A DNA stretch of 43,980 nt, from the NCBI GenBank assembly GCA_004297725.1, contig SCUS01000018.1, positions 1 to 43,980 of the forward strand, written 5' to 3'. This document shows positions 31,376-41,112 of this stretch, piece after piece. The notes below the pieces were generated by a model that was given only the letters and a program-made list of their open reading frames with translations, searched no databases and was not told the origin of the DNA. Positions within the stretch are counted from its first letter, which is position 1. The number at the start of each line of letters is the position of its first letter. Made by a program: the position numbers and the translations under genes. Origin of the DNA: Myxococcaceae bacterium (GTDB lineage: Bacteria; Myxococcota_A; Polyangia; Polyangiales; Ga0077539).

Positions 31376-34201
31376 CTACCACCGCGAACCCCAGACGTAG
31401 CCGCGAACGCCCTCGTTCGCCCACCCAGGCGCAGTCTCCGCCGGGTTGTTCGCGTACAGATGGACGCCGTCGCGCGAGTAGCGCCGAAGCGGCTGCACGA
31501 GAGCGGTCGCGGCCTCCGCAGGTCGGTAGAACGTGCCGGGCGGTGGGCTCGACACGTCCGACCAGATGTATCCCAGCGGCGCACGACGCGCGTACATGGC
31601 GCGCGTGAGCTCATCGATGGCGCCCGAATCGTCTTGCCGCGTCAGGATATGGTCCGGTCCGTTGTCGAACGGGATCAGCGCGACCGTGCCGGGAATCGGC
31701 TCGCGCGCGAGAAAGAAGACCGGGCCGTACACCACCCCGCTCGACTCGTTGAACTCGCGGGCAAAGCCGGCGCACCCGCCCGAAGTGTCAGGGGTCGTCG
31801 CGTAGCAGCGCGACCGGTGGGCCGCGTCCCAGAACCGGTACACCGGCGACCAGCACGACTCGAGGTCGTCGATCACGCCATCGCTATCGTTGTCGCGGCC
31901 GTCGCACACCTCGACGGGCGGTGGATCGACGCAGCGGCCGTCACGGCAGAACTGGTCTACCCGACACGAAAGGTCGCAACGCCCGCAGTGCGCAACGGCC
32001 GCCGACAGATCCGCCTCGCAGCCGGTGGCAGGGTTCCCATCGCAATCGCCGTACAAGGTCGCGCAGGTTGCGATGACGCACCGCCCCGCCGAGCAAGTGG
32101 CGCTGATCGCGTTCGGAAGACTGCAGCGCAAGCCGCAGCCCCCGCAGTTTGCAACGTCCGTCTGGGGATCGACGCAAGACGATCCGCACCGAACCGACGG
32201 CGAGATGCAGGTCGTGCCGGCGTCGAGTGGAGGGGGCACATCCTGCGGTCGATCCGGTGGGACTCCCGCGTCGAGAGGCACGACCACGCCCGCGTCGCGC
32301 ACATCTTGGGTCACGACCGTGGCGTCCAGCGCGGCGTCGACAGACGTCGACGGTCCGACGTCGAGGTTCATCCCGGCGTCCGCGCCGGTGCTCGGCGTCG
32401 ACGCGCCGCAGCCAACGCGCGCGCAGTAGGAGGGGCCGCAGCACTCGCTGTCGAGGCAGTCGGCGCGACCATCACAGTCGTTGTCGATCCCGTCGAGGCA
32501 GTTCTCGCGCTGCGGCAGGATCTCCGACCGACACGCCCCCGGGCGCCCGGCGGTGCAGTCCTGCACCCCGTCGCCGCACACCCCGACCCCGCGGGTGGAG
32601 GCGGGCCCCGAGTAGCACGCGACGGAACGCTCGGCCGAGCAGGTCGCGCAGCCGTCGTCCACCGAGCCGTTGCAGTCGTCGTCGAGCGAGTTCCCGCACA
32701 CCTCGTCGCGCGCCGGGAGCACCTGCCCGGCGCACGTACCCCAACGACCTCCCGGAGCGCACCGCTGAGTCCCGCCCCGGCAGCGGCCGACCCCTTCGGT
32801 CCCGGACGGACCCGTGTAGCAGGCCCGCGGCGCCGTGTCCGGCACGCAGGCGACGCAACCGAGCGAGGGCTCGCAGCGCTCGCCACGATCGCAGGCGCTG
32901 GGCAGGCTGTGGCGACAGTTGCCTGCGGCGCAGTATTCGGAGCCGTTGCAGGCGTCGCCGTCGTCGCACTGCGCCGCGCTCGTGCACACGAAGGGGCACT
33001 GCAGACGGCAGTCGGAGTCCCGGCAGTCCACGGCGCGATCGCAGTCGTTGTCGACGAGATCCCCGCAGGCAGTCTCGGCCGACCCCGGGTGGACGCTCGA
33101 CTGCCGATCGTCGCAGTCGCTCACGCGCGTGCCGTAGGCCCGCGTCGCCCCGGAACCGATCGCGAAGTACCCGTCCTCGTCGCCATCAACGCACACGGGG
33201 GGGTCAGCAAGGAATCCCATTCCGCGCACGTCCGCGTCCGTCGCGGGTCGCGCCGACACGTCTCCGGTCGGCGCACAGAGCCGCCCCATCACGGTGCCGA
33301 CGTACTCCCGATCGGGCGCCTGGTCTCGCGCCTCGTCGCACACTCCGACGTCACCGCCGATGAAGAAGGGGCACGCCGTCGTCGCGACCGGGATCCGCAG
33401 CGCGGGCGAGAACGTGCACGTGTTCCGGATGCGCTGAAAGCGCAGCGCGAACTGGGACGAGTCACGCTCCGGCGCCGAGCGGTTGCCGGCGTCACGCGGG
33501 GTCGTCGAGTAGATGGACGAGTCGCCGACGTAGAGCGGATAGTAGATCTCGTAGGTCTTGCCACGGATGAGGGTCGAGGCGTCGATCACGCCGACCGAGA
33601 AGTTCGCGTCCGGATCCTCCGGGACCCTGTGGATGAAAGCGGCGGCGGCGCCGGTCCAGGCGGCAGCGCTGCGGTAGGCGGACGGCAAGGGCATGCCCGC
33701 GAGCCTCTGCAGGCCACCGACGAGCACGGTCTCCAGCCCGAAGCACTCCGCGAACACGCTGCGGCCCGCCTGGGCTCGCCCGACCACGCTGTCGCCCGGC
33801 ACCGCGTAGTTCCAGACGTCGACGTAGACGTAGCCGGGCAGGTTGTGGACCACGCCCACGACGGCGGGGTCGGTGTGCCAGTCTCGACCACCCCGCGGCA
33901 TGAGATACCCGCGCTCGCGGAAGTGCAGCTCGATCTCGAGCGCGGCGTTGGACGGGAAGCCCACCGACGTGCGGGCGGCCTCCTCAGACGGCTCGCCCCA
34001 CCGGAAGCTCGCGCGGACCTCGACCCGTCGCGAGTCGCGAGGGTTGGGGAGCACGGAGACGGAGGACCACGACGGGTTGAAGGGCGCGAACGGCGGGAAG
34101 TTCTGGGCGTCGGCCGGTCGAACCGACGTCACCCACAACAGAAAAGCGACGCATCCCGCAAGACGCGTCGCGATCCCCTTGTTGGTGAACTTCTCCCTCA
34201 C
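31376..34201 (-). CDS. secreted MopE-type Cys/Asp-rich protein with C-terminal repeat domain
   Basis: A 941-residue exported protein. A Sec signal peptide (cleavage after ADA, residue 32) is followed by a beta-rich region to about 330. Residues 330-780 are Cys-rich and contain several MopE-type motifs (VSDCDDRQSSVHPGSAE, NSLDDDCNGSVDDGC, NCLDGIDNDCDGRADC, CDGRDNDSDGVIDD) and GGTQRCAPGGRWGTC repeats. The last 150 residues resemble DUF5648-type repeats (YRFWDAAHRSRCYATTP, GVHLYANNP). The GTG start at 34201 is chosen because AGGAG precedes it and the signal peptide follows at once; the frame is open further upstream over the neighbouring gene. It lies 8 nt after that gene, so both are co-transcribed. 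Surface binding or calcium-dependent adhesion is a guess. Confidence 0.82.
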   Translation of the reverse strand: MREKFTNKGIATRLAGCVAFLLWVTSVRPADAQNFPPFAPFNPSWSSVSVLPNPRDSRRVEVRASFRWGEPSEEAARTSVGFPSNAALEIELHFRERGYLMPRGGRDWHTDPAVVGVVHNLPGYVYVDVWNYAVPGDSVVGRAQAGRSVFAECFGLETVLVGGLQRLAGMPLPSAYRSAAAWTGAAAAFIHRVPEDPDANFSVGVIDASTLIRGKTYEIYYPLYVGDSSIYSTTPRDAGNRSAPERDSSQFALRFQRIRNTCTFSPALRIPVATTACPFFIGGDVGVCDEARDQAPDREYVGTVMGRLCAPTGDVSARPATDADVRGMGFLADPPVCVDGDEDGYFAIGSGATRAYGTRVSDCDDRQSSVHPGSAETACGDLVDNDCDRAVDCRDSDCRLQCPFVCTSAAQCDDGDACNGSEYCAAGNCRHSLPSACDRGERCEPSLGCVACVPDTAPRACYTGPSGTEGVGRCRGGTQRCAPGGRWGTCAGQVLPARDEVCGNSLDDDCNGSVDDGCATCSAERSVACYSGPASTRGVGVCGDGVQDCTAGRPGACRSEILPQRENCLDGIDNDCDGRADCLDSECCGPSYCARVGCGASTPSTGADAGMNLDVGPSTSVDAALDATVVTQDVRDAGVVVPLDAGVPPDRPQDVPPPLDAGTTCISPSVRCGSSCVDPQTDVANCGGCGLRCSLPNAISATCSAGRCVIATCATLYGDCDGNPATGCEADLSAAVAHCGRCDLSCRVDQFCRDGRCVDPPPVEVCDGRDNDSDGVIDDLESCWSPVYRFWDAAHRSRCYATTPDTSGGCAGFAREFNESSGVVYGPVFFLAREPIPGTVALIPFDNGPDHILTRQDDSGAIDELTRAMYARRAPLGYIWSDVSSPPPGTFYRPAEAATALVQPLRRYSRDGVHLYANNPAETAPGWANEGVRGYVWGSRW

Positions 34202-34209
34202 GCCCGCTC

Positions 34210-34857
34210 CTAGTTGGTCAACGGAAGGTCGAACTGGACGGTGCGGACGAGGCTCGCGTTCGAACTCCACAGCGCGTGCACCTCGCGGAAGGAGGCCTGC
34301 ACCACGACGCCCGTGACCACCGCGCCCTCCCCCACCGCTCGATGCAGTTCGACGAGCTCGGCGGCCGAATAGCCGCGAAACGCGACGGCCTCGTCGAGCG
34401 CCGCCTGGACGGCATCGAGCGAAGCGCGCTCCGCCTGGGACAGCTCGAGCGGGAACGTCGTGCCTCCGCGAAAGTCCGGCAGTTGCAGCGACAGGGTCGT
34501 CTCCGTCGCCGACGGGACGGTGGCGAGGAGTTCGAGCGCCCGGCGCGTCGACATGCCGGCGCTGAACCTCACGACCGCCAGCGTGGAGGCGCTCGGTGCC
34601 GTGGTGGCGTAGGAGTGCAGCAGATCGAACGCGAGATACGCCGCCTGCCGCTCCGCCGGCGCGTCCGGCACGCACTGCTGCGTCGCGGGGTCGCGAAGCC
34701 CGGGGGTGTGCGAATCCGGTCCGCACGACGACGGAAACGACGGGACCACGCTGACGTCAGGAGCGACCGAATCGGAAGACTTGCAACCGGCTCCCAGACA
34801 TACCAGCAGGGAGATCACGGAGACGAGTCCGACGGTCGACGGGCGAGCACAAGACAT
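34210..34857 (-). CDS. lipoprotein of unknown function
   Basis: A 215-residue protein with a lipoprotein signal (Cys25 in CLGAGC) and a Ser/Pro-rich linker. The folded part (about 65-215) is alpha/beta and ends in strands AVVTGVVVQASFREVHALW and VRTVQFDLP. No family is recognised. The start at 34857 matches the signal peptide; the open frame upstream is not convincing. It precedes the secreted MopE-type gene by 8 nt and is probably co-transcribed, so the two proteins may act together at the cell surface. Confidence 0.75.
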   Translation of the reverse strand: MSCARPSTVGLVSVISLLVCLGAGCKSSDSVAPDVSVVPSFPSSCGPDSHTPGLRDPATQQCVPDAPAERQAAYLAFDLLHSYATTAPSASTLAVVRFSAGMSTRRALELLATVPSATETTLSLQLPDFRGGTTFPLELSQAERASLDAVQAALDEAVAFRGYSAAELVELHRAVGEGAVVTGVVVQASFREVHALWSSNASLVRTVQFDLPLTN

Positions 34858-34965
34858 ACTGCTCTGAGCGTAGCACCGGCCCCTCAATCGCGGAAGCCCT
34901 GCCGCGCGCGGTTTCGACGCAAAAGCCGTTGAACTCACGCAGAAGCTCTCGCGGCTCGGGACGGA

Positions 34966-35289
34966 TTAGAATCTATCGACCAGCGCCCCCCAGCGTTCGA
35001 TCAGTCCATGCGTCTCTGCGCGCAGGCTCTCCAAGTGCGCCCCGTCGCCGAAGGCGATCCGAACCTGTCCGACGTGAGGGTCTGGCTTGAAGAGAGGCAA
35101 CTCGATCACCTCGTATCGAACAATCGACACCGCAGGAAAGCCGCCCTCGGATCCGAGCCACTGACTCCTTTCCTGCTCCGCGACATGCCCCGCCTCCACG
35201 GCCGCACGCACGATCGTGCTGGGGGGCTTCAGGAGGTCATGCACGAGGGGCACGATCTCCCGCGCTCTCTTGCGATCGATCAAGTTCAT
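34966..35289 (-). CDS. hypothetical protein
   Basis: A 107-residue alpha/beta protein of unknown function, with helix KRAREIVPLVHDLL, a central segment VSIVRYEVIELPLFKPDPH and a C-terminal helix GAHLESLRAETHGLIERWG. The start at 35289 avoids overlap with the fragment gene upstream; a longer form from 35361 would overlap it. No good ribosome-binding site is visible, so the exact start is uncertain. It follows the SnoaL-like fragment by 29 nt on the same strand and could have been part of the same operon. Confidence 0.5.
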   Translation of the reverse strand: MNLIDRKRAREIVPLVHDLLKPPSTIVRAAVEAGHVAEQERSQWLGSEGGFPAVSIVRYEVIELPLFKPDPHVGQVRIAFGDGAHLESLRAETHGLIERWGALVDRF

Positions 35290-35318
35290 CAAGAACGTCC
35301 ATGGATCAACGACGGCTC

Positions 35319-35522
35319 TCAACCGAAGAGGCCGCAGGCGTGGGCCGACATGAGCAACCACGCGCCGTCTCGATGGACGTGGACGTGGGTGTAGCAGTAG
35401 GTCCCTTCGAAGCGCTCGCCCGCGTGGTCACCGGCGGCTTCCATCGTCGCCGTCACGAGCCCCACGCCTTCGACGACGCGCACCTGACGTTCTCGCACGT
35501 CGAGGGACGCGTAGCTCCTCAT
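35319..35522 (-). pseudogene. truncated SnoaL-like / DUF4440-type protein
   Basis: A 67-residue open frame that matches only the C-terminal half of a DUF4440/NTF2-like protein: a strand SYASLDVRERQVRVVEGVGLV, then EGTYCYTHVHVHRDG and AWLLMSAHACGL. The usual N-terminal helices are missing and no frame upstream supplies them, so it is probably a decayed gene. Confidence 0.5.
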
Positions 35523-36491
35523 CAGCCTGCACGCCCCTCCTCGTTCACCGAGCCCGCGACCTCGCTGCCATCAAGGAGCAGGGGCGCATGCGAAGCCTGC
35601 GCCGGACGGACACCCATGGCGCGATGATTACCTCGCGCTGCGTGGCGCGTCACCCGGCGAGCGGAGCGCGCACCAAGGTCCGCCGCCCGATACGCCCGGT
35701 GCGAAGGCCCGCCGGAAGTTCCGACCGTCGACGGAGGCGGTGCCCCACCGAAGCAGGACGTCGGCTCGAAGCGACGCGGCGCGAGGATCGCGAGGTCGCG
35801 CCGTCGCGCTTGAAGGGCCGATCGCGCTGGACCCCGGCGCCGCCACACTCGAAGGCCTCGGCGGTCTCCACGAGGTCGTCGTGTCCGCGTAGAGCTTCGG
35901 AGCGAGCGTCGGGGTGACCGCGTTCGAGGAGGAAGGACTCCACTGCTACCCTCGCCGTCCGCCTGCCAGGACCTCTTGATGGGAGTTGCGCACCGAGGAT
36001 CGACCGGGCGCGCCGCGAGACCGCCGCGCGCGTCGCGACATCGTCCGCGGCGGAGGCCGCAACGACCTGGAACGGACGGAGGACGACCGGCGGCGTCGGC
36101 CCACGAACGCACCGTCCGGGCTTGTGTCGCGGGTCCCCGCAGCGCAGGCCGCGAGGCAGGACGAGCGGACCCGGCGTCTACCCTCGGAAGACGAACCTCA
36201 GCGCCCCCTCCGGGACACGGGTCTCGTCCGTCGAGAGGGTCCACAACTCGAAGGGGTCCCCCGCCGGTCCCCGACGACCGGCTCTGCTCCGTCGCGTCGG
36301 TGTTCCCATTGGTCCGACGCCCTACACGACTGAGAACCGAGGAGGGATTCCACGCCGTCCGCGGAGACATGGGGCCTGATCCCGTGCTAGTCGATGAGCG
36401 TCGTCTACAGGCCCACCGCCCACCGATAGGCTTTCGATGCGTGGAGGTCGGGCGCGCCGAGCGGAGCGACGAATCCTGGGAGCAGTCGATC
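35523..36491. other. 969-bp region without a confident gene
   Basis: Reading frames on both strands are Arg/Pro-rich noise. A short minus-strand stretch (36178-36309) ends in a coding-like peptide DPFELWTLSTDETRVPEG followed by ALRFVFRG and stop, and a stretch near 35800-35943 reads MESFLLERGHPDARSEAL; both may be remnants of decayed genes. The open frame upstream of the pseudokinase start at 36492 is not considered coding. No RNA gene was recognised. Confidence 0.55.
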
Positions 36492-37679
36492 ATGACGGAC
36501 TCGGACAGCGAGCTGAAGACCGTGCCAAGGCCTCGTTCCCCGCTCCCACCACCGGCCGAGCATGCCGACGACGAGACGACGACCTCTCGCCACCCGACCG
36601 ACGCGGGAGACGTCCCAGAAGAGGGGTGCCCGAGACCTCGCGGGGGTCCGCCGTCCAACGACCCTTCGCCGATCGGCGAGGAAGAACGCACGCGTCCCCG
36701 AACTGGCGGCCCGCCTGCAGCGGGGGTCGAGGACGATGCCGAGACCCGCGTCCTGCCGCCCCCCTCGCCCACCGCTACGGCTCCGCCGCAAGCGCGCATC
36801 GATGAGCGCGCTGTCGAGCCATCCCGGCGAGGTCTGGATGGCCCGTTCGTTGGCACGTACGCTTCCGCGTCGTCTACGACGGCCATGGATCCGGTCCTTG
36901 GTACGCATGGCGACGGGAGGGGCGCCGGCGCAGACCCGCCGGAGGAGACCCGGCTCCTCGTGAAGGACCTTGCCCGGCACGTCGCCGAGCTCACCCGCCT
37001 CCCGCCCGCGAGGCGCTGCGGCCCGGAGGAGGCGCTGGAGATCATGCGGCAGGTCGCGAGGATCCACGGCCTCGACGCCGCCGTGCGGGAACTCGCGAGC
37101 CTGAGTCCGCGGATGATCCTGGTCCATCCTCACGGTTTCGGCCTCGACCTGCAACGGGAGCGGTCGACCGAGGAGGTCGTCGGCTTCTACACGCCCGAGT
37201 ACCTGATGAAGCGACCGCTCACGGTCCGCTCCGTGCTGTGGACCCTGGCGGCCGTCGGATACTGGGCGCTCTCCGGCGAGTCCCCGTGGCGGCACGCGTC
37301 GCTCGCGAACCTCCGCCAGGCGGCCGACGACGGCTCGCTGGAGCCCTCGCCGTTCGTCGCGGCCCCAACGCGCTTCCAGGACCGCCTCCTGCGGCTCTTG
37401 TCCGTCGACGGACACCCCGGCGTCGCAACGTCCGAGCGCATGTTCGAGGTGTTGGAGGGGGATCTGACAGGCGATGCGCGGGTGGCCCCGCGGCCCCTGC
37501 CGCCCCCAGCGCCCCCGAAGCGGGAGCCTGGGTTGAGCGCGAGGGCGCTCGGCGCCATCCTCGTCGGCACGCTGGTGCTGGCGGCGGCGGCGTTGACGGC
37601 CATTCATCGTCGGCGCGACGCGGCTCCCATCGCCCCCGAGGTGCATCGTCTTCCGGTTGGAACGTCCCTGCAGGAGTGA
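36492..37679 (+). CDS. predicted pseudokinase with C-terminal membrane segment
   Basis: A 395-residue protein. Residues 1-150 are a disordered Pro/Asp/Glu-rich region. Residues 150-330 look like the C-lobe of a Hanks-type kinase: EEALEIMRQVARIHG as helix E, a degenerate catalytic region (MILVHPHGFGLDL), the APE-like FYTPEYLMK, and the helix-F pattern VLWTLAAVGYWALSGESPW. No VAIK lysine, HRD or DFG is visible, so activity is unlikely. A membrane helix lies near 355-375 (LGAILVGTLVLAAAALTAI). The start at 36492 is an in-frame ATG with no strong ribosome-binding site. It sits at the head of a rightward gene series that includes a real kinase, so it may regulate it or act as a scaffold. Confidence 0.65.
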   Translation: MTDSDSELKTVPRPRSPLPPPAEHADDETTTSRHPTDAGDVPEEGCPRPRGGPPSNDPSPIGEEERTRPRTGGPPAAGVEDDAETRVLPPPSPTATAPPQARIDERAVEPSRRGLDGPFVGTYASASSTTAMDPVLGTHGDGRGAGADPPEETRLLVKDLARHVAELTRLPPARRCGPEEALEIMRQVARIHGLDAAVRELASLSPRMILVHPHGFGLDLQRERSTEEVVGFYTPEYLMKRPLTVRSVLWTLAAVGYWALSGESPWRHASLANLRQAADDGSLEPSPFVAAPTRFQDRLLRLLSVDGHPGVATSERMFEVLEGDLTGDARVAPRPLPPPAPPKREPGLSARALGAILVGTLVLAAAALTAIHRRRDAAPIAPEVHRLPVGTSLQE

Positions 37680-37723
37680 GGCGCGGCGGCGCGCGGTGGC
37701 TGGCACGAGCGAGGATGGTGGGA

Positions 37724-39496
37724 ATGGGTCACGCGTCTCGGTGGGTGTTGGTCTTCGGTCTCGTCGGTTGCGCCGGTCGCGACCCGCCGGATCGCGCGGC
37801 GGAGCCCGTCGACGCGGCCGCAGCCGCCGACGGTACGGTCGGCGCGGCGCCCGACGACGTCGGGGTGGACGTCCCGCTGCCGACCTGCGCGGGCGCCGAC
37901 GCTGACCGCGACGGCTACTTCGACGTGCCGTGCGGCGAGATGGCGGCGGACTGCAACGACCGGCGCGGGGACGTGCACCCAGGCGCCTCCGAGGTCTGTG
38001 ATCCGCTCGGCGTGGACGAGGACTGCAATCCCTGCACGGTGGCGGCAGGGGCCGCGTGGGACGGGGACGAGGACCGCGACGGGGCCCTCTCGCGCGGCTG
38101 CGTCAATACCTACGTCGGGGCCGCGCCGCAGGGCTGCGCCTCGACCGTCCAGGTGAACACGGCTCGCCTACTCGTTGAGGGCACCGACTGTGACGACGGG
38201 AACCGCGCCGCGCGGCCTGGGCTGCCCGAGGTGTGCAATCACTCGGACGACGACTGTGATGGGGAGGTTGACGAAGGCGTGCAGATAACGTTCTACCTCG
38301 ACCGCGACGGTGACGGCTACGGCGATCCGGCTCCCGGGCTCGCCCGCAGGGACTGCCTGCCGCCGGCCGGCTTCTCCACCCTGGCAACCGACTGCGACGA
38401 CCTAACCGCCGCGACGAACCCGGCGGCCCGGGAGGTCTGCGACATGGCGGCGCCTCCGGCCGACGAGGACTGCGATGGCTCCCGCAACGAGGGGTGCGAG
38501 TGCGCCGACGGCGCCGACCGCGCCTGCATGCTGAGCGGCGTGTGCGCGGCCGGCCGCCAGCGCTGCGTGGCCGGCCGCTGGGGCGCCTGCTCGATCGGCG
38601 CGAGCGCGGAGGTCTGCGACGGCCTCGACAACGACTGCGACGGCACCGCCGACGAGGACCTCCTCACGGCTTGCTACCCCGACGCGGACGGCGACTCCTT
38701 CGCGGCGGCTGGCGCGGTCGCCGAGGCGCGGTGCGGGTGCCCGCAGGGGTTCACGGCGCGGGCGCCGACCGCGGGCGCCGCCGACTGCCGGGACGACCGG
38801 CGCGAGGCGCACCCAGGCGCGGCCGAGGTCTGCAACGGGGTCGACGACAACTGCAACGGGCAGACAGATTCCGGCTGCCCCTACGGCGTGACGCGCGTTC
38901 GCACGACGACCTTCTACCCGGTAGGCGGGGGCGCGGGCGGCTCGTCGTTCGATCTGAGGTGCCCGCCGGGCCAGGTCCTGGTGGGGTTCAGCGGTCGCTC
39001 GGGCGACTGGATCGACGGGCTCGCCCCCCTCTGCTCGAACCTGAGGTTCGAACAGTTCTCGAGCGGCCCGTCGTACTCGTACCGGATCAGTGTTGGGGGC
39101 ACCTCCTTCCTGTCACGGCCGACGGGCCTGCACTTGACGACCGGGGCCGGGGCCGGGGCCGGGGCGCTCGCGTACCGCGGTTCGCCCACCGGCGGCGGCC
39201 CCTTCGACGACGCGTGCCCGCCGGGCACCGCGGTGCAAAGCGTGCGACTGCGGTCGTGGCAGGGCCGCCTGGGGGAGATCAGCTGGGACTGCGACTACCT
39301 GCGTGTGGACCCCTTCGACTACGCGCAGTACCTCGAGTACGCCCTGCCTTCCTCGCTGCATGGCCTGCCCCGGGGGTCCTCCCCCGCGGTCCAGAGCTGC
39401 GCCAACGGGTTCATGATTGGCATCTGGGGCCGCTCGGGCGCGTACATCGACACGATGGGCATGGTCTGCGGCGAGCTGGCCCTGCAGCGGCGCTAG
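37724..39496 (+). CDS. MopE-type lipoprotein with C-terminal jacalin-like repeats
   Basis: A 590-residue lipoprotein (Cys16 in GLVGC). Residues 45-390 carry repeated MopE putative metal-binding motifs: DCNDRRGDVHPGASEVC, NHSDDDCDGEVDEG, DCDDLTAATNPAAREVC, CDGLDNDCDGTADED and CNGVDDNCNGQTDSGC. The C-terminal 200 residues contain two copies of a jacalin/VMO-I-like phrase, VGFSGRSGDWIDGLAPLC and IGIWGRSGAYIDTMGMVC, which suggests a carbohydrate-binding fold. The start at 37724 is preferred because GAGG lies 9 nt upstream; ATG at 37715 is the alternative. It is between the pseudokinase and the kinase genes on the same strand. Confidence 0.82.
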   Translation: MGHASRWVLVFGLVGCAGRDPPDRAAEPVDAAAAADGTVGAAPDDVGVDVPLPTCAGADADRDGYFDVPCGEMAADCNDRRGDVHPGASEVCDPLGVDEDCNPCTVAAGAAWDGDEDRDGALSRGCVNTYVGAAPQGCASTVQVNTARLLVEGTDCDDGNRAARPGLPEVCNHSDDDCDGEVDEGVQITFYLDRDGDGYGDPAPGLARRDCLPPAGFSTLATDCDDLTAATNPAAREVCDMAAPPADEDCDGSRNEGCECADGADRACMLSGVCAAGRQRCVAGRWGACSIGASAEVCDGLDNDCDGTADEDLLTACYPDADGDSFAAAGAVAEARCGCPQGFTARAPTAGAADCRDDRREAHPGAAEVCNGVDDNCNGQTDSGCPYGVTRVRTTTFYPVGGGAGGSSFDLRCPPGQVLVGFSGRSGDWIDGLAPLCSNLRFEQFSSGPSYSYRISVGGTSFLSRPTGLHLTTGAGAGAGALAYRGSPTGGGPFDDACPPGTAVQSVRLRSWQGRLGEISWDCDYLRVDPFDYAQYLEYALPSSLHGLPRGSSPAVQSCANGFMIGIWGRSGAYIDTMGMVCGELALQRR

Positions 39497-39570
39497 TTCG
39501 AAGGGCGGAGAACGACGACGGGGCGCTCCAGCGACCGGACGGATGTGACGCTTCATCGCGACGGGGACAC

Positions 39571-41112
39571 ATGGCGAAGGATGCACTCGGTCTGGTCGGG
39601 ACGACGGTAGAAGGACGGTACGTCGTGCGTTCGGCTTGCGCCGCCGGAGGGTTCGGGGTCGTCTACCGGTGCGACGACGTGCGCGGGGGGCAGATCGCGC
39701 TCAAGGTCATGAAGGTCGCCCCCGACACGCCGCCGGACAGGCACGCGGACCTGATCACGGCGTGGACGAACGAGGTCGTGCTCTTCTCCAAGGCCCGCCA
39801 CCCCAACATCGTGAAGATTCACGACTTCGGGGTCACCAGTCTGGACGATCGCTTCCATCCTTGGATCGCGCTCGAGTGGCTGGAGGGACGCACGCTTAAG
39901 GAGGAGATGCGCTCCGATGGCCACGCCTCCGGTGGCCGCGCAGCGTGTCTCGAACGTCTGCGTCCCCTCTTCCTCGCGCTCGAGGCGCTGCACGGGGCCG
40001 ATCCTCCCGTCGCCCACCGAGACGTGAAGCCGCAGAACGTGATGGTGCTTGCGGACACGCTGAAGCTCCTCGACTTCGGGCTCGCGAAGGGGATGAACGT
40101 CGGCGATGCGGCCGGCACGGGGGACACCCGCACGGTCAGGCTGGGCGGGGTCGCCGCCGTCACCTACGGCTACGCCGCACCGGAGCAGCTCAGGGACAAG
40201 CGCACCGGGCCCTGGACGGACGTCTACGCGCTCGGGCTCGTCGTGACGGAGTTCCTCACGGGTCGCCGCGCCTACGCCCCTCCCCCTCCGGACCTGACCG
40301 ACGCCGAGAAGTACCTTCACTACGTGGGCGAGGCGACCAGCGAACGACGCCCGACCCCTCGAAAGTTCGACGTGGATGTGGGCACATGGGAGGCGATCCT
40401 GCTTTCCGCCGTGAGCCTTTCGCCCAAGGATCGGCCGCCGAGTGCGGGCGCGCTTCTGTCCCTCTTGGAAGGCGGGCTGCAGGCGGAAGTGCCTGCACCT
40501 ACGCCGGAACCTGAGCCTGCTCCCCCTCCTCCCGCCCCGGTCCCCGATCTACCGCCCACCTTTGGACCCGTGGAGCCCCAACCGGCCCCGTTTGTCGCCC
40601 CTCCGGGCCCAGGTCTTTTAGGCCGCCGTCGATTGGCGGTGGCTCTCGCGGCGGCGCTGGTCGGCTCGGGTGCGGTCGGGGGCGTGATAGTTTCGAACCC
40701 GGAGCAACCGGCGGAGCCTGGGCCGGACGAGGCCCGCCCGCGGGATCCCGACCCGCCGCGCGACAGCGGGCCAGACCCGCAGGGCCTGCCGCCGACGCCG
40801 ATCGCGCAGCGCCTGGATCGTCCCGACTCTGGTGCTCCGATCATCGTTGCTCCTGCGTCCACCTCCACGCATTCAACGGGCTCCGTTTCCCACCCCGCGC
40901 TCCATCCTGCGGGCCGCCGACCTCCCCACGCCCCGGTCGTCGCCGCTGCGGGTCCTGCACCGGGGGTGGCCGACACTCCGACGTCCCCCGCTCCTCCCGC
41001 GGAGCGACCTCCGGTCGCGGCGCCGAACCCGCCCGACACGAGTTCGCCCCGACCTGATACCCCGCCCGTTCGCGCTCGGCCCTACCCCACGTTGGACCCT
41101 TCCTGGGAATGA
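39571..41112 (+). CDS. Hanks-type Ser/Thr protein kinase with C-terminal membrane segment
   Basis: A 513-residue kinase. Residues 14-340 form a complete catalytic domain: glycine loop AAGGFGVVYR, K45 (IALKV), E68, catalytic HRDVKPQN (149-156), D168-F-G (LLDFGLAK), APE (203-205) and the helix-F TDVYALGLVVTEFLTGRRAY. A Pro-rich linker leads to a membrane helix at about 353-376, then a Pro/Ser/Thr-rich outer tail. The tail lacks PASTA or WD40 repeats, so the sensor mode is unknown. The start at 39571 is preceded by a weak GGGGA. The stop overlaps the TPR/PEGA gene start (ATGA), so the kinase is co-translated with a likely partner. Confidence 0.92.
   Translation: MAKDALGLVGTTVEGRYVVRSACAAGGFGVVYRCDDVRGGQIALKVMKVAPDTPPDRHADLITAWTNEVVLFSKARHPNIVKIHDFGVTSLDDRFHPWIALEWLEGRTLKEEMRSDGHASGGRAACLERLRPLFLALEALHGADPPVAHRDVKPQNVMVLADTLKLLDFGLAKGMNVGDAAGTGDTRTVRLGGVAAVTYGYAAPEQLRDKRTGPWTDVYALGLVVTEFLTGRRAYAPPPPDLTDAEKYLHYVGEATSERRPTPRKFDVDVGTWEAILLSAVSLSPKDRPPSAGALLSLLEGGLQAEVPAPTPEPEPAPPPPAPVPDLPPTFGPVEPQPAPFVAPPGPGLLGRRRLAVALAAALVGSGAVGGVIVSNPEQPAEPGPDEARPRDPDPPRDSGPDPQGLPPTPIAQRLDRPDSGAPIIVAPASTSTHSTGSVSHPALHPAGRRPPHAPVVAAAGPAPGVADTPTSPAPPAERPPVAAPNPPDTSSPRPDTPPVRARPYPTLDPSWE

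Noticed and set aside
31460..34213. 917-codon plus-strand open frame opposite the secreted MopE-type gene
   Set aside because: Low-complexity Arg/Ala/Val composition, no signal or motif; the minus strand has a signal peptide and conserved Cys/Asp motifs.
35522..37045. 507-codon minus-strand open frame
   Set aside because: Ser/Arg/Gly-rich without any fold-like pattern; partly antisense to the predicted pseudokinase.
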